Shown here one piece after another: positions 8,529 through 16,559 of a stretch of DNA of 51,477 nucleotides; the stretch's first letter is position 1; the number at the start of each line of letters is the position of its first letter. Source of the DNA: Marinilabilia sp. (GTDB lineage: Bacteria > Bacteroidota > Bacteroidia > Bacteroidales > Marinilabiliaceae); NCBI RefSeq assembly GCF_016278715.1, contig NZ_JADQBH010000079.1, forward strand, positions 1 to 51,477, read 5' to 3'. The translations under genes were made by a program, and so were the position numbers. The notes under the pieces are model-generated. The model worked only from the letters and a program-made list of their open reading frames with translations, made no database searches and had not been told where the DNA came from.

Positions 8529-9335
8529 ATGAAGAACAAATTTTATTTTATATTTTTTAAAAAAATACTATTAATTGCAGCTGTAACTATTTTTAGTTTT
8601 TATTCTTCTTGTAGAAGTGCTTTTTCACCTGATTATTATAATGGAAGTCGACAAGTTTTATCTTATGGTGACAGTGCTGTTGTTTTTAACACTATGCGTG
8701 ACAAGGATGGTCGTAAACGATTGAGGAAGAATTGTTTATATTTTTATTGTAATTTACAGGAAATACATTCTACACGGGGAGCATTTGCAGGAATTCCATT
8801 GGACGAACAATTTGTAAAACAAAGCATTGATGGTAGATTAATAGAAAAGGGTGTTTTTAAAGGAGGATTAAAACATGGTAGGTGGAGACGATGGAGCAAT
8901 GATGGTGAATTAAAGTTCGTTGAGCATTGGCGAAATGGTCGTGGAATAAGAAGAAAGAAAGTTTTTGACAATGTAGGTGAAATTGTTGGAGTATATCGAT
9001 GGAAAGATAACAACTGGGTTCTTACCAAACGGTTTTTAAGAAAGCAAAAAAGAGCTGCTGAGAAAGAGAAGGTTCTTAATCGAGAGGATGAATCCGATGA
9101 TAATGATGGAATAAAAGGGAAGATCAGAAAGTTTTTTTCGTTTTTACCATGGAGGAAAAAATCCAATGAGGCAACTGGAGAAGGTGAAAAAAAATCAGCC
9201 AGCCCTGAGAATCCATCCCGAAATCGAAAAAAACAAAATAAATCATTGGAAAATGAAGATAATGATAAGCAATCTAAAACTAAATGGTTGTTTGGGTTAT
9301 TTAAGAAAAAAGAACGAGAAAAAGACAAAGAATAA
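8529..9335 (+). CDS. Lipoprotein with MORN/YwqK-like repeats and basic C-terminus
   Basis: Predicted lipoprotein of 268 residues. A hydrophobic signal ends in the lipobox YSSC at about residue 28. The middle has a MORN_2/YwqK-like unit (GRLIEKGVFKGGLKHGRWRR, about residues 97-116) followed by a weaker one. The last 80 residues are lysine-, glutamate- and arginine-rich with a repeated FxxLFKKK-like pattern. The longer frame from 8475 is unlikely because ATG 8529 places the signal peptide at the N-terminus. It lies 39 bases before the first pseudopilin gene in the same direction, so it may be the first gene of the secretion cluster, perhaps as an envelope accessory; this is inferred from position only. 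Confidence 0.65.
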   Translation: MKNKFYFIFFKKILLIAAVTIFSFYSSCRSAFSPDYYNGSRQVLSYGDSAVVFNTMRDKDGRKRLRKNCLYFYCNLQEIHSTRGAFAGIPLDEQFVKQSIDGRLIEKGVFKGGLKHGRWRRWSNDGELKFVEHWRNGRGIRRKKVFDNVGEIVGVYRWKDNNWVLTKRFLRKQKRAAEKEKVLNREDESDDNDGIKGKIRKFFSFLPWRKKSNEATGEGEKKSASPENPSRNRKKQNKSLENEDNDKQSKTKWLFGLFKKKEREKDKE

Positions 9336-9374
9336 ATGAAATATTCATGCAATTAGAAGTATAAATTATAGAAA

Positions 9375-9785
9375 ATGAAACAGTTTACAAGAAAGAGAGT
9401 TTCTGCATTTACTTTACCCGAATTGTTGGTAGTTCTTGTAATTATTGGAATACTTTTATTATTGGCACTTCCTGAATTAATGCCCCTGGTATCACGTGCT
9501 CATAGCCTTGAAGCCCGGAAAGGTTTAAAAATGCTCCATACTTTACAGCGGACTCATTTTTTTGAATATTCAAGATATACTGATGATTTACAAAAACTGG
9601 GTTTTGAGCAACAGTCTCTTGTAACCGAAGGAGGAAATTCCAAATATATTATTGAAGTAGTGGAGGTTGGAACCAATAGTTTTGTTGCTCAAGCTACTGC
9701 TGTGGTTGATTTTAACGGGAATGGAGAATTTAATGTGTGGACAATAAATGGAGAAGGAGAATTGGAGGAAGTCATAAAGGATTAA
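9375..9785 (+). CDS. Major pseudopilin (GspG/PilA-like)
   Basis: Type IV pilin-like protein of 136 residues. A short basic leader (MKQFTRKRVSA) is followed by the class III signal FTLPELLVVLVIIGILLLLA, with cleavage expected before Phe and the essential Glu at position 5 of the mature protein. The remaining globular part has the alpha-helix start and a short beta region, and is small as in GspG. It is the first of three such proteins in the cluster and the best candidate for the main subunit of the pseudopilus. The prepilin peptidase gene starts 6 bases downstream. Confidence 0.9.
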   Translation: MKQFTRKRVSAFTLPELLVVLVIIGILLLLALPELMPLVSRAHSLEARKGLKMLHTLQRTHFFEYSRYTDDLQKLGFEQQSLVTEGGNSKYIIEVVEVGTNSFVAQATAVVDFNGNGEFNVWTINGEGELEEVIKD

Positions 9786-9791
9786 TGAGAT

Positions 9792-10295
9792 ATGCTGGAT
9801 TTAATTTTGGAAATCCTTTTAATAGGAATTTTTGGGAGGATTGCTTTTGAAGATTTTAAAACACGACAAGTTCATTTGCTTCTTTTTGTTTTTGGTTTTT
9901 TAACAGCAGTTTTGTTAAGTATAGAAAGATCTTTTCATTATGAGTTTTTGCTTTTCAATATGGTCTTTGTTTTAATTAACTTATTGGCAGTTTTTGGATA
10001 TGGTTTTATTAAGGGAAAGTCTTTAACGTTGAATAATAAATGGTTTGGTTTGGGGGATTTGCTGATGTGGAGTATATTGATTTTTTGTTTTTCACCCATT
10101 AATTTTATTCTTTTTTTTATAGGAAGCTTATTTTTTTCACTTCTCACCTACATCTTTTTTTTTCGAAAACATAATACTTTAATTCCTCTTGCTGGAAACC
10201 AGTCTTTATGTATGGTTATTGTAATTCTGGGAGATTTGTTGGGGGTAAGCATTAATTTTCTTTTGAATGACATGTGGATAGTGTTAGATGTATGA
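9792..10295 (+). CDS. Prepilin peptidase (A24 aspartyl peptidase, short form)
   Basis: Inner-membrane aspartyl peptidase that would remove the leader from the pseudopilins of this cluster. The two catalytic aspartates are visible: Asp21 in AFEDFKTRQV and Asp89 in FGLGDLLM, the second within the GxGD motif of the family. The protein has about six hydrophobic segments and 167 residues. The N-terminal methyltransferase domain with its zinc-binding cysteines, found in PilD/GspO, is absent, so it cleaves but may not methylate. Its stop codon overlaps the ATG of the next gene (ATGA at 10292), which suggests translational coupling. Confidence 0.88.
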   Translation: MLDLILEILLIGIFGRIAFEDFKTRQVHLLLFVFGFLTAVLLSIERSFHYEFLLFNMVFVLINLLAVFGYGFIKGKSLTLNNKWFGLGDLLMWSILIFCFSPINFILFFIGSLFFSLLTYIFFFRKHNTLIPLAGNQSLCMVIVILGDLLGVSINFLLNDMWIVLDV

Positions 10296-11713
10296 CAATG
10301 GATTACAGTGAATTAGTTATTGATAGTTTTGTGAAGTCTGTTATATCTCCCGAAATGGCATGGCATTACAAGGTAGTACCCATTGAAACCGGAGAAGAAT
10401 CAGGATTTTTTTATTTTGATGAAAATGCTGATGTTGAGAAGGTGGTTGTAGAATTAGGTGTCTTAACCGGTAAGAAAATAAATTATGAATTAATGTCGTC
10501 CGAATGTATGGAACGACTCCTTATTAATAACTATCCTAAAACACGTTCGAACCAGAATCAAACCGCGAAAGTAGGTGCTGATGATTTTGTGGAAAGTATT
10601 ATCAAAGAATCCAAGGAACTTGGCAGTTCAGATATTCATATTGAGCCTTATGAGGAAGGTTGCAGGGTGCGAATACGTATAGACGGGCAGTTGGTTGAGC
10701 GTTATCAAATAGATAGAACTGCATATCCATCGATTATTAATCGTATTAAGATTATGGCTCGTCTGGATATATCTGAGAAACGATTGCCCCAGGATGGACG
10801 TATTGCATTTAATAGTGGTAGCCATAAATTCGATATCAGGGTGTCCATTTTATCTACTTTATATGGAGAAAAGATAGTTTTAAGAATTTTAAACAGTGAT
10901 ATATCTAATCTGTCATTGGCTCAACTGGGTTTTGATAGCATTGACCTTGAATCTTTTTCAGAGGCCATTAAACAGCCAAATGGTATTATTTTAATTAGTG
11001 GTCCTACCGGTTCAGGTAAAACTACTACATTATATACAACTCTAAAAAAGTTAAATAGTGATACACGAAATATTTTAACCATTGAAGATCCGGTTGAATA
11101 TACTTTGGAAGGAGTGAATCAAGTTCAATTAAGAGAAGATATTGGTATGGGCTTTGCGTCTGCCATGAGAACTTTTTTGAGACAAGATCCTGATATCATT
11201 ATGGTAGGGGAAATAAGAGATGTTGACACTGCAAAAATGGCAATAAGGGCTGCTCTTACAGGCCATTTGGTTCTTTCTACCATTCATACGAATTCTGCGT
11301 GGGGAATTATTTCCCGACTTATTGATATGGGCATTCCTCCTTATATGGTGGCTGACACATTAAATATTGCCGTAGCCCAGCGACTGGTAAGGACTTTATG
11401 TCCTATGTGCAAAGCAAAGGAGTCTTTTGATATTCGAATGTTACCCAAGTCGTTTAAACCAGGTTCTTTACCGGAATTTCATTTTTTAGCAAAAGGTTGC
11501 GAACATTGTTTCCACACGGGCTATAAAGGGCGTAAAGCTATTTATGAGGTAATTCTGCTTAATGAAGAGTTAAAAGAAAAAATAAAAAGTGCTGATTTGT
11601 TTATTGGCGAATATGTTCAAGAATCAAATATCCGATTATTAGCTGAACAGGCATTTAGTATGGTTTTACAGGGTGAAACATCCATTGAAGAAGCTTATTC
11701 CTTAATGCTTTAA
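10292..11713 (+). CDS. gspE: Type II secretion / type IV pilus assembly ATPase (GspE/PilB family)
   Basis: Cytoplasmic hexameric ATPase that powers pseudopilus assembly. The 473 residues include the Walker A motif GPTGSGKT at about residue 237, the Asp box, the Walker B region DPDIIMVGEIRD at about 299, the His box ALTGHLVLSTIHTN, and the zinc-binding tetracysteine (CPMC at about 370 and CEHC about 40 residues later). The N1 domain is short compared with typical GspE. I chose ATG 10292, which overlaps the stop of the peptidase gene, over the GTG at 10274. It is the only ATPase in the cluster; no PilT-like retraction ATPase is present, which fits a secretion machine or a non-retracting pilus better than a twitching pilus. 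Confidence 0.95.
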   Translation: MTMDYSELVIDSFVKSVISPEMAWHYKVVPIETGEESGFFYFDENADVEKVVVELGVLTGKKINYELMSSECMERLLINNYPKTRSNQNQTAKVGADDFVESIIKESKELGSSDIHIEPYEEGCRVRIRIDGQLVERYQIDRTAYPSIINRIKIMARLDISEKRLPQDGRIAFNSGSHKFDIRVSILSTLYGEKIVLRILNSDISNLSLAQLGFDSIDLESFSEAIKQPNGIILISGPTGSGKTTTLYTTLKKLNSDTRNILTIEDPVEYTLEGVNQVQLREDIGMGFASAMRTFLRQDPDIIMVGEIRDVDTAKMAIRAALTGHLVLSTIHTNSAWGIISRLIDMGIPPYMVADTLNIAVAQRLVRTLCPMCKAKESFDIRMLPKSFKPGSLPEFHFLAKGCEHCFHTGYKGRKAIYEVILLNEELKEKIKSADLFIGEYVQESNIRLLAEQAFSMVLQGETSIEEAYSLML

Positions 11714-11925
11714 TTCAATGGAAAAATGTTTATGAGTGAGAAGATAAAATTAAGATAATAAAACAAAGTTCAGTAAGATTTTAGAAAAATCGAATTTGCC
11801 GAATGGGATGTTAATGTTGATCATAATTATTGATGAATTAATTTGCCAGAGGCAAAAAATGAATAAACTGCTTTGTTGATCATAAATACGCAGTATTTGT
11901 GTTATTTATATGTAAATTTAAATTG

Positions 11926-13854
11926 ATGAGGATTAATTGGTTTAGTATTTTTATTTGCTTATTGTTTATTGTTCCTTCCTTAGCATTTGCCCAGAATACT
12001 TTTGAGGAAAGATTGAATTTCATACAAGAAATTCTGGAAAAGAAGGCTCAGGAAGAAATACCGGGCTTGTTAGAAAAAACTGAATTTTCTTTAGTTGACG
12101 CAACCATTCATGATTTGTTGAGAGGATTAGCTGAAACCCATCAACTCAATATAAGTGTGTCACCGGCTATTCAGGTTAACGTTACAAATAATTTCACTAA
12201 TGTTACTGTAAAGGATCTTATACTGTTTCTATGCAGGGAATATCATTTAAATGTTGAGTTTGTAAATAATATAATGTCATTTACAAATTTTGAGGATCCT
12301 CCCATTGAAAAAAAACCTTCTTTAAATCGTGTCCCCGAAATTAAATATAATTTTGAGGACAGTACCTTATCTGTAGATCTCAAAAATGACAGTTTATCAG
12401 TTGTGGTTAGAGAGATTTCTCGTCAATCACGAAGAAATGTTATTGTTGCTCATGGAGTTGAAGATCGTTTAATGAAAGTTTATGCTTCGGAGGCCCCTTT
12501 TACCGATGGAATTGAATTAATTGCGTTTTCAAACGGTCTAAGGGTAGAAGTTGATACAATCAGACAGGTTTATAAATTATTAAACAAAGAAGAAGACAAA
12601 GCACAGCAATCTGTAACGCAACAAACTTCCAGATCTTCAGGAAGTCCTTCTTCTGTTAGTGCCAATGAGAATTTATCAGTTTCCAGAATAGGGTCTCGTC
12701 GTTTAAGTGTGGAAGCCAATAATGTTCCTATAATAGATGTTATTAAAGAAGCTGCAGTAACCTCTTTAAATAACTATGTACTGTTTTCCCAGCCACAGGG
12801 TAATTCATACATTAAAGTTAACAATATCAGTTTTGACGATTTATTGGATGTTTTATTAAGAGGAACCGATCACACCTATGATAAGGAAGAAGAAATATTT
12901 ATAATAGGAAATCGAATTGAAGAGGGATTCCGGAGAACTAAATTAGTAAAGTTTCAATATCGGACGGCCTTTGAAATTGAAAATTCTATTCCGGAAACTT
13001 TAAAAAAGGATGTTCAGATATTGCCCTTCAAGGAGCTTAATGCTCTGATATTGAGTGGTGGCGAAAGTCATTTGAAAGAAATAGAGACTTTTCTTAAGCA
13101 AATTGATCAGCCTGTTCCTAATATAATGATTGAAGTGGTTGTGATTGATGTGCGCAAGTCTTCTTCAATTGAAACAGGGATTAGTGCTTTTTTAACTGAT
13201 TCAACCGTGAAAAGTGGAGGTAAAGTTGCTCCCGGACTTGATTTTGTTCTAGGTAGTGATGCGGTAAATAATGTTTTGGACAAATTTGAAACAGTAAGTT
13301 CTATTAATTTAGGTCGTGTAAACTCAAAATTTTATATGAAACTTAAAGCCCTGGAACAAAGCGGAAATATAAAAATCCGGTCAACACCAAAACTTTCTAC
13401 CTTGAATGGGCACGAAGCGGTGTTAACCATTGGTGAATCAATGTATTATGAGGAGAAAACTCAGAATGTGACAGGGGGTGTTAATCCTATAATCACACAA
13501 ACTCCCAGGTATAGTAAGGTTGATGCGAATATGACAATTACAATTAAGCCAATGGTATCCGGTGATGAAAATATCACTCTTAATATTGAAGCTGAATTTT
13601 CTAATTTTGTTGAACCTAGGGTGCCAAATGCACCACCAGGTAATGCTACACGGAAGTTTTTATCTCAAATAAGAGTTTTGAACCAGGAGATGGTGCTACT
13701 TGGTGGATTGGATGAGGTTTCAAAAGAAGAAAGTGGTTCTGGTTTCCCGGTATTATCAAAAATTCCAATTCTTAAATGGATTTTTAGTTCAAGGAATAAA
13801 TCATCTTCCGATAATGAGTTAATTGTATTGATTAAACCTCAGATTGTTTACTAA
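11926..13854 (+). CDS. gspD: Secretin (GspD/PilQ family)
   Basis: Outer-membrane channel of 642 residues. A signal peptide (MRINWFSIFICLLFIVPSLAFAQ region, residues 1-23) is followed by three modules that look like STN/N0-type repeats (about residues 44-125, 140-222 and 255-330), a Secretin_N domain (about 340-405) and the C-terminal secretin domain. Clear secretin marks are IMIEVVVIDVRKSSSIETG, a TPKLSTLNGHEAVLTIGE segment, and the near-terminal VLLGGLDEV plus GFPVLSKIPILKWIF. The start is ATG 11926, since only this gives a normal signal peptide. A 212-base gap separates it from gspE, so it may have its own promoter. Its stop lies one base before the next start codon. Confidence 0.93.
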   Translation: MRINWFSIFICLLFIVPSLAFAQNTFEERLNFIQEILEKKAQEEIPGLLEKTEFSLVDATIHDLLRGLAETHQLNISVSPAIQVNVTNNFTNVTVKDLILFLCREYHLNVEFVNNIMSFTNFEDPPIEKKPSLNRVPEIKYNFEDSTLSVDLKNDSLSVVVREISRQSRRNVIVAHGVEDRLMKVYASEAPFTDGIELIAFSNGLRVEVDTIRQVYKLLNKEEDKAQQSVTQQTSRSSGSPSSVSANENLSVSRIGSRRLSVEANNVPIIDVIKEAAVTSLNNYVLFSQPQGNSYIKVNNISFDDLLDVLLRGTDHTYDKEEEIFIIGNRIEEGFRRTKLVKFQYRTAFEIENSIPETLKKDVQILPFKELNALILSGGESHLKEIETFLKQIDQPVPNIMIEVVVIDVRKSSSIETGISAFLTDSTVKSGGKVAPGLDFVLGSDAVNNVLDKFETVSSINLGRVNSKFYMKLKALEQSGNIKIRSTPKLSTLNGHEAVLTIGESMYYEEKTQNVTGGVNPIITQTPRYSKVDANMTITIKPMVSGDENITLNIEAEFSNFVEPRVPNAPPGNATRKFLSQIRVLNQEMVLLGGLDEVSKEESGSGFPVLSKIPILKWIFSSRNKSSSDNELIVLIKPQIVY

Positions 13855-13855
13855 T

Positions 13856-15100
13856 ATGGATCTTAGTCGCAAAATACTTGATCGGGTGTTTCCTGTTAAA
13901 AAAATATGGGGAATTCATATTTGGGAAAGGGATGTTGATCAATACTCTGTTTTTGTAACTTTGGTAGAGAATCGCAAAGGAGTTTTATTTATTAGAAAAC
14001 GTTTTACCCTGAATGGTTTTGATCAATTGCCTTTTGAGGAAATAAATAATACACCGGTTTGTATAAGTTTTGATAGTCGAAATATACTTATAAAAGAATT
14101 TGCTTCTAATCCCGACAATCAAACCCCACTGGATCAGTTGCATTTGCCGAATGTGGATGACTTTAGGGTTCAGTTAATGGCTACAAGTAAGTCTAATTTG
14201 GCATTGGTTGCCCGTAAGAAATTGTGTGATGAAATATTTGATAGGCTCAATGAAAAATTGCAAATATTTGAATTTTTTTTAGGTCCTGTTAGTTTTAATT
14301 CGTGTTTGCCTTATGTGGATAAGGAGGGAGAGGAAAATACTTATAAGTTTTTGAATTACTCAATAAATGTGCAGGAGGAGTTAATTCATTACTTTGCAAG
14401 AGATTCGGAGTTGTCAGATGATGGAAATAGTTTGTTAATTGGAAATGATTATATTTTTTCGGAGTATGTATTGCCTTATTGCAATGCATTATATTTTTTT
14501 ATTAATAATGGAGATGCGAATTGGTTAAGTAAATCTGCTTATCAATTGGATCGTTATAGCTTAAAGTATAATAAGCTTTATAAAATATTAGTTCCTGTTT
14601 GTCTTGGATTACCTCTTCTTTTGTTATTAGTTAATTTCTTTTTCTTGCAATATTATAGTTCCAGACAAAAAGAATTAAATTCAGAATATATTCATTACCA
14701 AAAGACTCATAAGGAATTTCAGAATTTAAGAACCCAGTTTGAAAAACATATCACCTTATCCGGACAGGAACTATATGGAAAGTATGGTTGTTTTTCTGTT
14801 TATGCAGATAGGATGGTAGCATTACTGGGGGAAAAGGTTAATTTATCTTCAATGGTATTTCATCCTATAGAAGAAGATCGTGAAAGAAGTCAAAAGCGGG
14901 TTTTTTTTCAGGAAGGACTGATTGAAGTCGAAGGAACTTGTCTTTCAACTTCGGAGTTGAATGTGTGGCTCAAAGAATTAGGAAAGTTGGCCTTTGTTCA
15001 TAGCATATATGATCATGTATATGTTTATGATGGAAATATTGATGCAGGAAGATTTAGTTTCCGGATAAAAATTAATCAAGATGGGATGGAATCATTATAG
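13856..15100 (+). CDS. Fused PilM-PilN / GspL-like inner-membrane protein
   Basis: Platform protein that would link the ATPase to the periplasmic part. The first 240 residues are a soluble domain that fits the actin-like PilM/GspL cytoplasmic fold by position and size (the motifs are weak). A single strong transmembrane segment follows (about residues 242-268), then a coiled coil and a small periplasmic alpha/beta domain of the PilN type. In T4P systems PilM and PilN are separate; the single-chain order here is that of GspL in T2SS. It starts one base after the secretin stop and overlaps the next gene by 20 bases. The call depends largely on neighbours and topology. Confidence 0.7.
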   Translation: MDLSRKILDRVFPVKKIWGIHIWERDVDQYSVFVTLVENRKGVLFIRKRFTLNGFDQLPFEEINNTPVCISFDSRNILIKEFASNPDNQTPLDQLHLPNVDDFRVQLMATSKSNLALVARKKLCDEIFDRLNEKLQIFEFFLGPVSFNSCLPYVDKEGEENTYKFLNYSINVQEELIHYFARDSELSDDGNSLLIGNDYIFSEYVLPYCNALYFFINNGDANWLSKSAYQLDRYSLKYNKLYKILVPVCLGLPLLLLLVNFFFLQYYSSRQKELNSEYIHYQKTHKEFQNLRTQFEKHITLSGQELYGKYGCFSVYADRMVALLGEKVNLSSMVFHPIEEDRERSQKRVFFQEGLIEVEGTCLSTSELNVWLKELGKLAFVHSIYDHVYVYDGNIDAGRFSFRIKINQDGMESL

Positions 15101-15623
15101 TGATAAGAAGCGTTGCACAATATTGCTTTTATTTGCAACAGGTGTTGTTTTGTTAATATTGCTAATGCCATTTAGAAGAACTGTTGATGCCAAACGCAAT
15201 TGTTTTAGATTGACAAGAAGTATTGAAGATGCCAGGCAAGCATCCTTGCAAATTGATGAATTGCGTGAGAAAATGGCTTTGTGGGAGGAAGGAATGAATG
15301 TTAATCTGACCAGGGATGGGTTTAGAGATTATTTGTTTAAGACCTCCGGCGAATTATCAGTTAGAAATTCAGTCAGGGTAAATGGTATCGCTTTATTGTT
15401 TGAGCAAAAAGATGGAGATTTTAATTTTGATACATATGAGGTGATATTATGTGGAGGGTTTCATGAGCTGATTAAATCTGTTTATTGGCTTGAAATCAAA
15501 AGTACTCATGGTAGGATTGTATCGGTTGGATATAGTCTGGTAAAGAATAATCATACAAGAGATATTGAGTTACAAGCAAGAATTATTTTACAAAGCATTA
15601 CACGACATGAAAAATTATTTTAA
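15081..15623 (+). CDS. PilO / GspM-like protein
   Basis: Small inner-membrane protein of 180 residues, with a short cytoplasmic start, one transmembrane helix at about residues 12-31 (TILLLFATGVVLLILLMPF), a coiled coil, and a periplasmic ferredoxin-like domain. This topology, length and position after a PilMN/GspL gene are those of PilO and GspM. Sequence alone would not identify it. It overlaps both neighbours: 20 bases with the upstream gene and 17 with the downstream lipoprotein gene, so the cluster is tightly coupled. Confidence 0.65.
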   Translation: MGWNHYSDKKRCTILLLFATGVVLLILLMPFRRTVDAKRNCFRLTRSIEDARQASLQIDELREKMALWEEGMNVNLTRDGFRDYLFKTSGELSVRNSVRVNGIALLFEQKDGDFNFDTYEVILCGGFHELIKSVYWLEIKSTHGRIVSVGYSLVKNNHTRDIELQARIILQSITRHEKLF

Positions 15624-15990
15624 TATTATTTTGCTGTGTTTGATTCTAATTGTGTTTTTTTCATGTGATATTTTTCTGGAAGAAGATATTATAGATGATG
15701 AAATTGTTTTGAATTCTCCCGGCGATCAAGTTACAATTAAAGAGGTAGATGTCATTTTTTGGTGGGAAGAAATGGAAGGAGCTGAAAAATATAATTTGCA
15801 GGTTGTTAAACCCGGGTTTGAATTTGCAGAGAATTTAGTGGCCGATACCTTTGTTTCTAAAAATAAATTGGAACTTAAATTATCGCAAGGAAGCTATCAA
15901 TGGCGGGTAAGTGGACATAACGGTTATTATGATTCTGATTTTTCAGTTGGAAGTTTTACCGTTGATACAACTGCTGTTGCATTAAAATAG
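15607..15990 (+). CDS. Lipoprotein with FN3-like domain
   Basis: Predicted lipoprotein of 127 residues. The signal peptide ends in the lipobox VFFSC (Cys at about residue 20), followed by an acidic stretch and a single fibronectin-III-like beta domain seen in SPGDQVTIKEVDVIFWW, YNLQVVKPGF and YQWRVSGHNG. The start is ATG 15607 inside the end of the pilO-like gene. Located in the machine operon, it may help the secretin to reach or stay in the outer membrane, as pilotins do; this role is inferred only from context. Confidence 0.65.
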   Translation: MKNYFNIILLCLILIVFFSCDIFLEEDIIDDEIVLNSPGDQVTIKEVDVIFWWEEMEGAEKYNLQVVKPGFEFAENLVADTFVSKNKLELKLSQGSYQWRVSGHNGYYDSDFSVGSFTVDTTAVALK

Positions 15991-16034
15991 GGTAAAAAGG
16001 CTGTATCATATGGAATGTTTAAACGGACTGTTTT

Positions 16035-16559
16035 ATGAAAAAAAGAAAAAGCAATACCACAGTTTATATTCTAACTGCATTTGTTATTCTAATATGGGGA
16101 GGTGTTGTTTTTCGTTTTATTTCATTTGGTAAACCGGAAACAGTCAAAACACCTGAAGAGAAATTAATAGAAAAGCCATCTGATAAAAAAAATCCAATTG
16201 ACATAAAATTATTATTGAACTACGAGGATCCTTTCAAACTATGGGGGGGGGGTAGTCATTCCAGATCGGTGGAGACAAGCACTGATGAGCAAGAAGATAC
16301 TGCTATCTTGAATGTGGCTCAAAACGAACTGAGCGAGGAAAGTGATGAGGAATTAGAGTCTACCCCCCAAATTAAATATATAGGCCTCCTAAACAATGTC
16401 ACCAATGAGAAAAAGGTAGGGGTGGTGGAGATTAATAATGCAAGACATCTGCTTTCGGAAGGGGGTGTTGAGGATGAAATTTTTATTATTTCTTTAACAG
16501 TTGATTCCCTTATATATAAATATGGTAGAAATCAATATGTAATATCAAACAGAAGGTGA
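16035..16559 (+). CDS. PilP / GspC-like protein with internal ten-G run
   Basis: Inner-membrane-anchored periplasmic linker of 174 residues. An N-terminal transmembrane segment (about residues 9-28) leads into a charged flexible region, then the conserved-looking YEDPF motif at about residue 62 that resembles the DPF motif of PilP/GspC, a Ser/Glu-rich linker, and a small beta domain (IKYIGLLNN through the end) as in the homology region that contacts the secretin. The codons after DPFKLW contain ten consecutive G (16243-16252). Losing or gaining one G would cause an early stop. The next gene starts at the stop codon (TGATG). Confidence 0.7.
   Translation: MKKRKSNTTVYILTAFVILIWGGVVFRFISFGKPETVKTPEEKLIEKPSDKKNPIDIKLLLNYEDPFKLWGGGSHSRSVETSTDEQEDTAILNVAQNELSEESDEELESTPQIKYIGLLNNVTNEKKVGVVEINNARHLLSEGGVEDEIFIISLTVDSLIYKYGRNQYVISNRR
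16243..16252 (+). repeat. Homopolymer of ten G inside the pilP-like gene
   Basis: Ten successive G in an otherwise AT-rich coding region, encoding a Gly-Gly-Gly run. Such tracts slip during replication. With eleven G the next codon becomes TAG; with nine G the frame reaches a TGA about 70 bases later. Confidence 0.85.

Noticed and set aside
8744-9352. 202-codon minus-strand frame opposite the MORN lipoprotein
   Set aside because: Low-complexity Ser/Phe-rich shadow of the Lys/Glu-rich plus-strand gene; no motifs.
11816-11890. Repeated GTTGATCATAA before the secretin gene as a possible operator
   Set aside because: Only two short AT-rich copies; no spacing or promoter context to support regulation.
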